Shown piece by piece: positions 1 through 3,993 of a stretch of 6,247 bases of DNA. Where the stretch lies: assembly GCA_025935655.1 (NCBI GenBank), contig JAICUV010000203.1, positions 1 through 6,247 of the forward strand, in the 5' to 3' direction. This DNA is from Chloroflexota bacterium. Its GTDB lineage: Bacteria; Chloroflexota; Limnocylindria; Limnocylindrales; CSP1-4. Below the pieces are notes generated by a model. That model was not told the origin of the DNA. It made no database searches and saw only the letters and a list, made by a program, of their open reading frames with translations. Position numbers and translations under genes: made by a program. Position 1 is the stretch's first letter; each line of letters opens with the position of its first letter.

Positions 1-6
1 CAACCC

Positions 7-813
7 GTGCAACCCCCGGCCGTCTCCACGCCCAGGCGCGTCGCCACCGTCGGCGGCCAGGCGCTCGGCGTGGTGGGAGCCGTCGTCTGCGTCGTGCTCA
101 TCGTCGTCGTGCTCCTCGGTCGTGGCTGGGCCATCGACCAGGTGGACTCGGTGTCGGCGACCATCGACGCCCAGCTGGCGAGGGTCCCGCCGCTCCTGTC
201 GCAGGCGGACACCGCCGTGACCAACGTGCAGGCGAAGGTGTCCGTCGTGAGCGACGCCGCGACCGCCGTCGCGAGCATGCCCAGCCCGGCGCCCGGCCTG
301 CGGGAGGCGTTCCAGTCGGCGATCGCCGCCGTCTCCGACCGCTACCTGCCGCTCCGGGCGAGGTACGCGGAGGCGAGGGCGAACGTCGTGTCCACGATCG
401 ACCGGCTGGAGACCCTGGACCGTATCGTGCCCGGCATCACGATCCCGACGGGCCCCACCGAGACGCTGGCCAACCTGGACGCCCGGGTCCAGGCGCTGGA
501 CGACAGCGTCATGGCGATCCTCGATGCCGCCTCGGGCGCAAGGCCGATCGCGGACGCGGCGACAGCCGTCGCGACGAAGACCGCGGACGTCGTCACGAAG
601 CTGGACGGGCTCCACGCGAGCATCGCCGAGCTGGAGACGAGGCTGGCCGAGACCCAGGCGAAGCTCGACTCGACGGCGGACACGATCCGCACGGTGATCA
701 CGCTCCTCTCGCTGGTGCTGGTGCTCGTCCTGCTGTACGGGATCTTGCTGCACGTGATCCTGTTCCGGGCCGCCCGCGGGGCTGCCTCCGAGCCGGCCCC
801 CGCCACCGGCTGA
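7..813 (+). CDS. Hypothetical protein with two terminal membrane helices and a long helical middle; 5' end uncertain
   Basis: I do not recognise a family. From the GTG at 7 the protein has 268 residues. A hydrophobic helix at about 18-42 follows a basic N-terminus (RR at 10-11), and a second, very Leu/Val-rich helix lies at about 230-253. The roughly 185 residues between are rich in Ala, Val, Asp and Thr with heptad-like patterning, especially 200-228, which suggests a helical or coiled-coil domain. With both helices spanning, this middle would lie outside the membrane and both short ends in the cytoplasm. The tail after the second helix is Ala/Pro-rich. The frame is open from base 1, so the real start may be upstream of the window; GTG at 7 is only the first start codon visible. 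The gene ends in TGA just before a strong hairpin shared with the convergent gene. The coding call is firm; the function is unknown. Confidence 0.8.
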   Translation: MQPPAVSTPRRVATVGGQALGVVGAVVCVVLIVVVLLGRGWAIDQVDSVSATIDAQLARVPPLLSQADTAVTNVQAKVSVVSDAATAVASMPSPAPGLREAFQSAIAAVSDRYLPLRARYAEARANVVSTIDRLETLDRIVPGITIPTGPTETLANLDARVQALDDSVMAILDAASGARPIADAATAVATKTADVVTKLDGLHASIAELETRLAETQAKLDSTADTIRTVITLLSLVLVLVLLYGILLHVILFRAARGAASEPAPATG

Positions 814-830
814 GCACCCCGGGAATCGAG

Positions 831-860
831 AAGGCCCGACCCCTCGCGGGGCCGGGCCTT
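831..860. terminator. Bidirectional hairpin terminator between convergent genes
   Basis: AAGGCCCG (831-838) pairs with CGGGCCTT (853-860). Inside it CCCC (840-843) pairs with GGGG (848-851) around a TCGC loop, leaving one A/C mismatch. This makes a 12-bp GC-rich stem that starts with AA and ends with TT. A short pyrimidine-rich run (CCTTCGTT) follows on the + strand, so the T-tract is weak. It lies 17 bp after the stop of the + strand gene and 13 bp after the stop of the minus-strand gene, so it probably serves both. Confidence 0.85.
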
Positions 861-873
861 CCTTCGTTGCCGG

Positions 874-1239
874 TCAGGCGACGAGCTTGGCCTTGAGGGC
901 CTCGTACTGCGCGTCGGTGATGACGCCGGCGGTCTTCAGGTCCGCGAGCTTCTTCAGCTCGTCCGCGGTGGACACGCCCGACGCCGCCTTCATCGCGGCC
1001 TCTGCGCGGACCATGCCCTGCACGTCGGAGGCCGTGACCTTCGGGCGGGCGATGAGGTAGATCAGCGCGCCGAACCACGGGATGAGGATGAGGACCAGGG
1101 CCCAGACCGCCTTCATGCCGCCGCTGAGATCATCACGACCGAACAGGTCCATGATGCAGCGGAACCAGATCATGATCGCCGTGATCCAGAAGAAGATGAT
1201 CGCGAGCCCGATGAAGAACTCGAACAGGTTGCCGAACAT
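874..1239 (-). CDS. Small membrane protein with PLDc_N-type hairpin and C-terminal SHOCT motif
   Basis: The protein has 121 residues. Two membrane segments at about 5-26 and 43-63 are joined by a loop with RDDLSGG. The second helix and its end (K43 to P66, with WALVLILIPWFGALIYL) follow the PLDc_N pattern of a Lys, Trp, a Pro-x-x-Gly turn, Ile-Tyr and a closing R-P, as seen at the N-terminus of cardiolipin synthases. No HKD catalytic domain follows. Residues 93-121 match SHOCT, a short helical oligomerisation motif (DELKKL, then LKTAGVITDAQYEALKAKL). I chose the ATG at 1239 because AGAGGTG ends nine bases upstream; the GTG at 1251 would add MFQH but lies inside that ribosome site. The role is unknown; such proteins are generally read as small membrane-associated oligomers. 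It converges with the gene ending at 813 and is downstream of the TetR gene on the same strand. Confidence 0.88.
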   Translation of the reverse strand: MFGNLFEFFIGLAIIFFWITAIMIWFRCIMDLFGRDDLSGGMKAVWALVLILIPWFGALIYLIARPKVTASDVQGMVRAEAAMKAASGVSTADELKKLADLKTAGVITDAQYEALKAKLVA

Positions 1240-1248
1240 GTGCTGGAA

Positions 1249-1255
1249 CACCTCT
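1249..1255 (-). promoter_or_regulatory. Shine-Dalgarno that decides the start of the SHOCT gene
   Basis: On the minus strand AGAGGTG lies nine bases before the ATG at 1239. GAGGTG is complementary to the usual 16S rRNA 3' end. The upstream GTG codon (1251-1249) is part of this element and has no separate ribosome site, which favours the ATG. Confidence 0.6.
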
Positions 1256-1260
1256 GGTGC

Positions 1261-1311
1261 GCGTTGGAACGGAGCAGGGCTGCGCCGCTAGCGGAGGTCC
1301 GTCACCAACGC
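1261..1311. repeat. Nested inverted repeat between the TetR and SHOCT genes
   Basis: GCGTTGG (1261-1267) is complementary to CCAACGC (1305-1311). Between them lies a perfect 10-bp palindrome, CCGCTAGCGG (1285-1294). The region is the 5' leader of the SHOCT gene and follows the TetR stop. There is no T-run, so it does not look like an ordinary terminator. It could be an RNA fold or a protein site, or chance in GC-rich DNA. Confidence 0.3.
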
Positions 1312-1319
1312 CGTCGGCG

Positions 1320-1347
1320 ATTGTCCGACATTACGAGGGCCTTGCAA
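1320..1347 (-). promoter_or_regulatory. Possible promoter for the SHOCT gene
   Basis: On the minus strand TTGCAA (1347-1342) and GACAAT (1325-1320) are 16 bp apart, each matching four of six bases of the sigma-70-type hexamers. The -35 would lie inside the 3' end of the TetR gene, giving a leader of about 75 bases. This is a weak match in GC-rich DNA. Read-through from the TetR operon is an alternative, because no clear terminator separates the two genes. Confidence 0.25.
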
Positions 1348-1942
1348 ACTGCGGATCGCCCGGATGGGATGAGACGGCGGGCCCGAGACCCGCGATCAGC
1401 GCCTCGACCCCGGTGGCGAACGCCTCGTCGACGCCGCCGCCGAGACGGAACGCACCCGCCGTCTCCATCGACGTGAAGCCGTGCACGAAGGCCGTGAGGG
1501 CACGCGCCGCGGGGAGCGCGCGGCCCTCGCCCGCGAGCGCCGCGGCGACCTCGAGCACCGGGGCCGCGGAGCGTGCCAGCTCCGCCTGCGGGATCGGCAG
1601 CTCGGGGCCCAGGTCCGCGAACAGGAGCGCCGCCGTCCGGGGCCTGCCGTGGGCGAAGGCGCGGTAGGCGGACGCGATCGCGCGCACCCGTGGCGCGGGT
1701 TCGGCCGACGCGGTCGCGAGCGCATGCTCGAGCGCCGCGGTGAGCTCAGCGGCCGCGGTGGCGATGACGCCGCTCACCAGCTCCGCCCGGTCCCGGATGT
1801 GCTTGTACAGGGACGGTGCCCGGACCCCGACGCGGCTCGCGACGGCGGCCATCGTGACGGCGTCGAGGCCCTCCTCCTCGAGCAGCTCCCGGGCGGCCTC
1901 GAGGATCGCGTCCCGCGACGTCCGGGCCGGCGCGGGGCTCAC
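1331..1942 (-). CDS. TetR/AcrR family transcriptional regulator with WHG-type (TetR_C_33) C-terminal domain
   Basis: The protein has 203 residues, typical for TetR. The N-terminal DNA-binding domain spans about 8-55: residues 10-36 (RDAILEAARELLEEEGLD, then AVTMAAVA) lead into the recognition-helix region SRVGVRAPSLYKHIRDR (36-52), a classic TetR helix-turn-helix with the conserved Tyr and His. The rest matches the WHG-type ligand and dimer domain, with AYRAFAHGRPRTAALLF at 92-108 and a second helix block FVHGFTSMETAGAF at 152-165. The start is GTG at 1942, whose bases overlap the TGA of the upstream DUF4260 gene (GTGA), so translation is probably coupled. Longer reading of this frame upstream runs only through the DUF4260 gene. 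The protein very likely represses its own operon through the paired sites at 2430-2466 and is released by an unknown small ligand. Family call firm; target and ligand inferred. Confidence 0.93.
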   Translation of the reverse strand: MSPAPARTSRDAILEAARELLEEEGLDAVTMAAVASRVGVRAPSLYKHIRDRAELVSGVIATAAAELTAALEHALATASAEPAPRVRAIASAYRAFAHGRPRTAALLFADLGPELPIPQAELARSAAPVLEVAAALAGEGRALPAARALTAFVHGFTSMETAGAFRLGGGVDEAFATGVEALIAGLGPAVSSHPGDPQFARPS

Positions 1943-2400
1943 CGCCCGTTCCCGCGCAGCCGGCCCAGGTGGGTGTCCGCGAACGCGCTGGGGTACTTGA
2001 GGCCGTAGCCCGCGACGCGATCCATGCCCGTGTGGGCGACGAGGATGCCGCCTGCCGCGATGACCGGCGCCCAGCCCGCCGCGACCCCGAGCGCGAGGAC
2101 CAGGATCCCGCTCCCCCAGTTGTGCGCGAGGTTGTACGTGAACGCCCCGGCCCGCGGTCCGGCGAGGTAGCCGGCCATCGAGATGTCGACCGCGAGCAGG
2201 AGGGGGACCAGCAGGATCCACGTCGTGCCCGTGCCGAGGAAGATGGCGACGCCGGCGGCGAACGCGGCGAGCCCCTCCAACCTGAGCCAGCGACGGGGCG
2301 TGCCGGTCACGGCGCCGGGGATCCCGGCTAGGCCGCTGGCCGAGTCGGCAGACGTGGTGCGGGCCGGAAGCGTCGCGAGGGACGGTGTGGTCGTGGTCAT
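1939..2400 (-). CDS. DUF4260 family membrane protein
   Basis: The protein has 153 residues. It carries the DUF4260 signature: LEGLAAF at 41-47, DISMAGYL at 72-79, GAFTYNLAHNWG at 85-96, HTGMDR at 123-128, and GYGLKYP with FADTHLGRL at 131-148. Hydrophobic segments lie at about 43-56, 60-80, 98-110 and 112-123. The biochemical role of the family is unknown. The conserved polar residues (Asp72, His93, His123, Asp127, Asp142, His144) would sit at or near the membrane and could form a functional site, which is inference. The first 38 residues are a Thr/Ser/Ala-rich extension. The ATG start at 2400 has AAGGAG six bases upstream. It is the first gene of a two-gene operon with the TetR regulator, so it is the likely regulated target. 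Confidence 0.93.
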   Translation of the reverse strand: MTTTTPSLATLPARTTSADSASGLAGIPGAVTGTPRRWLRLEGLAAFAAGVAIFLGTGTTWILLVPLLLAVDISMAGYLAGPRAGAFTYNLAHNWGSGILVLALGVAAGWAPVIAAGGILVAHTGMDRVAGYGLKYPSAFADTHLGRLRGNGR

Positions 2401-2406
2401 GGGAGG

Positions 2407-2412
2407 CTCCTT
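2407..2412 (-). promoter_or_regulatory. Ribosome binding site of the DUF4260 gene
   Basis: On the minus strand AAGGAG lies six bases before the ATG at 2400, a near-consensus Shine-Dalgarno at good spacing. It supports this start and the N-terminal extension. Confidence 0.75.
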
Positions 2413-2429
2413 GGGGTCGCGGTTCGTTA

Positions 2430-2444
2430 GCTACGATACATAGC
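2430..2444. promoter_or_regulatory. Probable TetR operator, site 1 (over the -10)
   Basis: GCTACGATACATAGC is a 15-bp imperfect palindrome with four-base outer arms GCTA and TAGC and two mismatched pairs further in. It covers the proposed -10 of the minus-strand promoter. Its flanks match site 2: TAGCTAC at 2428 and ATAGCCTTC at 2440 recur exactly 22 bp downstream. That the TetR protein encoded in this operon binds here is inferred from position and symmetry. Confidence 0.65.
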
Positions 2445-2462
2445 CTTCATAGCTACTGTCAA
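2433..2462 (-). promoter_or_regulatory. Sigma-70-type promoter of the DUF4260-tetR operon
   Basis: On the minus strand a perfect TTGACA -35 lies at 2462-2457. A plausible -10, TATCGT (2438-2433, four of six matches), follows after 18 bp; GTATCG at 17 bp is an alternative. Transcription would begin near 2426, leaving a leader of about 25 bases before the ATG at 2400. The surrounding 50 bp are about 44% GC, far below the rest of the window. Confidence 0.7.
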
Positions 2463-2466
2463 TAGC
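2452..2466. promoter_or_regulatory. Probable TetR operator, site 2 (over the -35)
   Basis: GCTACTGTCAATAGC is a 15-bp palindrome with a single mismatched pair (position 5 against 11), the better of the two sites. Its centre holds the TTGACA -35 of the minus-strand promoter. The centre-to-centre distance to site 1 is 22 bp, about two helical turns, so two dimers would sit on the same DNA face. It ends 19 bp before the ATG of the divergent kinase gene, so it could affect that gene too. Confidence 0.68.
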
Positions 2467-2485
2467 CTTCCTGCGGCGGGCGACG

Positions 2486-3478
2486 ATGGACACCAGGGCC
2501 GATGATCAGGGCGTGTCCAGCCGCGCTCCCGCCAGCCTGATCGTCAGCCCGCTCGCCTCGCGGGTGCGCGATGCCTCGAGACGCGACGACGTCATCGCCC
2601 GGGCACGCGCGGCGATCGGCGCGCGCGGGCTCGCGGACCCGGCCGTCGTGGTCACCGGCGATCCCGCCCAGATCGCGGAGGCGGCCGTGGCGGCCGTCGC
2701 GGGCGGCGCGGGCCTCGTGGTGATCGCCGGGGGCGACGGGACCATCCGGGACGCGACCGGCTCGCTCGCCGGGTCGGGCATCGACGTCGCGCTCCTCCCG
2801 TGCGGCACCGGGAACCTGTACGCCACGTCCGTCGGGGTGCCGCGCTCGCTGGACGACGCCCTTCGCCTCCTCGCGAAGGGAAGGCCACGCGCCTTCTATG
2901 TCGGGGAGGTGCGCCTGGTCGCGCCCCCCGGCGAGCCGGACGCGGACCTGCCCAGCACGGCGCTCGGCTTCTGCGTCGCCTGCGGGACGGGGTTCGATGC
3001 CGAGGTGATCGCCGCCACCGATCGCGAGATGAAGCGGCGCTACGGGGTCGCGGCGTACTTCCTCGCGGCGAGCCGGCTGCTCCCGGGGCTCTCGCCCCGA
3101 CCCACGGTCCTCGTGATCGACGGCGTGCGCACGGAGCTCGAGTCCGTCGTCGTCCTGGTCGCGAACTGCGGCGAGGCCATCCCGGGGAAGCTCCGGCCCC
3201 GCCTCCCGATCGAGCCAGACGACGGCCTGTTCCACGTGTTCGTCCTGCCGCGCGGCGGGATCCTCGGCGGGATCCGTGGCGCCCTGGAGCTCATGACCGC
3301 CGAGAGCCGGGGGATGTCGCCGTCCGGCCACGCGATGCGCCTCACCGGTCGCGAGGTCCGGGTGGAGGTCTCCCCCGCCGGGGCGACCCAGGTCGACGGC
3401 GACGCGTTCCCGGCGGCCTGGCTGGACGCCCGGGTCCGCCCCGGCAGCCTGCGGGTGATCAGCTCGCGGGGCGCGTGA
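2486..3478 (+). CDS. Diacylglycerol kinase family lipid kinase (YegS/BmrU/DgkB-like)
   Basis: The protein has 330 residues, slightly above the usual 290-320. It belongs to the DAGK catalytic family, which transfers phosphate from ATP to diacylglycerol or a related lipid alcohol at the inner membrane face. The nucleotide-loop motif GGDGT is at 82-86, followed by LLPCGTGNLYA at 103-113. The second domain shows ACGTGFDAEV (165-174), the metal-site-like PDDGLFHVFVL (244-254) and QVDGDAFP (302-309). The last usually reads DGE in DgkB-type enzymes, where the Glu is the proposed base; here it is Asp. No signal peptide or membrane helix is present. The ATG at 2486 has only a weak GC-rich ribosome site (GGCGGG); an in-frame GTG at 2513 is a poorer alternative. 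It diverges from the DUF4260 gene and is the first gene of a three-gene operon. The exact lipid substrate cannot be told. Confidence 0.92.
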   Translation: MDTRADDQGVSSRAPASLIVSPLASRVRDASRRDDVIARARAAIGARGLADPAVVVTGDPAQIAEAAVAAVAGGAGLVVIAGGDGTIRDATGSLAGSGIDVALLPCGTGNLYATSVGVPRSLDDALRLLAKGRPRAFYVGEVRLVAPPGEPDADLPSTALGFCVACGTGFDAEVIAATDREMKRRYGVAAYFLAASRLLPGLSPRPTVLVIDGVRTELESVVVLVANCGEAIPGKLRPRLPIEPDDGLFHVFVLPRGGILGGIRGALELMTAESRGMSPSGHAMRLTGREVRVEVSPAGATQVDGDAFPAAWLDARVRPGSLRVISSRGA

Positions 3479-3510
3479 ACGGCGTGCAGGACGGGCCGCC
3501 GAGGACCACC

Positions 3511-3993
3511 ATGTCCGGTATGGAACCCTCCGCCCCGCCGCCCGGGCCCGGCCGTCGGCGGCCGTTCGCGCTGCTGATCCTGATCGCGCTGATGGGAACC
3601 AAGGGCGCCCTCATCCTGCTCATGCTCCTGGGCACCTTCACGGCGTCCGACAGTCCGATCCTGCGGGCGCTGCGCATCGAGAGCCTCTCCGAGGCGGTCC
3701 GCACGAGCAACCTCGCGCTCGTCGTGATGCTCGTGGTCGCGACGATCCTGCTCCTGTCCGCCGTCGGGCTGCTCGCCTTCCGGCGCTGGGCGTGGCTGCT
3801 CGCCATGGTCACCACGGGCCTGTTCATCGCCGTCGACATCATGGGCTTCTTCGCCGGCGAGGCGAACTACCTGTGGATGGCCCTCAACATCATCACGGTG
3901 TTCTACCTCAACCAGCGCGAGGTGCGGGTCGGCGTGGGCGTTGCGTCCGAGGACGGCCGCGACGACCTCGTGGTGGGCGGAGGCGCGGGATGA
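3511..3993 (+). CDS. Four-helix integral membrane protein of unknown function
   Basis: The protein has 160 residues from the ATG at 3511. A Pro/Gly-rich N-terminus with RRR at 15-17 leads into hydrophobic helices at about 19-44, 67-90, 93-115 and 118-134. The third helix begins with RRWAWLLA, a frequent start of small bacterial membrane-protein helices, and contains Asp109 within the bilayer. Helices one and two are linked by a charged stretch of about 22 residues. The C-terminus is polar with DGRDD. I cannot assign a family. The chosen start has GAGGA five bases upstream. GTG at 3475 (overlapping the kinase stop as GTGA) and GTG at 3484 are in frame and would add 12 or 9 residues, but lack good ribosome sites. 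It lies 32 bp after the kinase stop and overlaps the next gene by ATGA, so it is the middle gene of one transcript. Confidence 0.85.
   Translation: MSGMEPSAPPPGPGRRRPFALLILIALMGTKGALILLMLLGTFTASDSPILRALRIESLSEAVRTSNLALVVMLVVATILLLSAVGLLAFRRWAWLLAMVTTGLFIAVDIMGFFAGEANYLWMALNIITVFYLNQREVRVGVGVASEDGRDDLVVGGGAG

Noticed and set aside
1943..2221. Upstream extension of the TetR frame, which would give a 296-residue protein.
   Set aside because: The extra 93 residues are Arg/Pro/Gly-rich shadow of the DUF4260 gene. The TetR domain starts shortly after the GTG at 1942, and the length from there is normal for the family.
2459..3331. A 290-codon open frame on the minus strand opposite the lipid kinase.
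   Set aside because: Its composition is low-complexity Arg/Asp/Gly-rich, it lies over a kinase with conserved motifs, and it shows no recognisable family.
2800..3474. Upstream extension of the four-helix protein frame into the kinase gene.
   Set aside because: It reads as an out-of-frame shadow of the kinase, rich in Arg, Gly and Pro. The membrane protein has its own ribosome site before 3511.
3792..3989. Upstream extension of the large protein from an ATG at 3792.
   Set aside because: The added stretch is Arg/His/Gly-rich and overlaps the membrane protein gene out of frame. The ATG at 3990 has GGAGG at good spacing.
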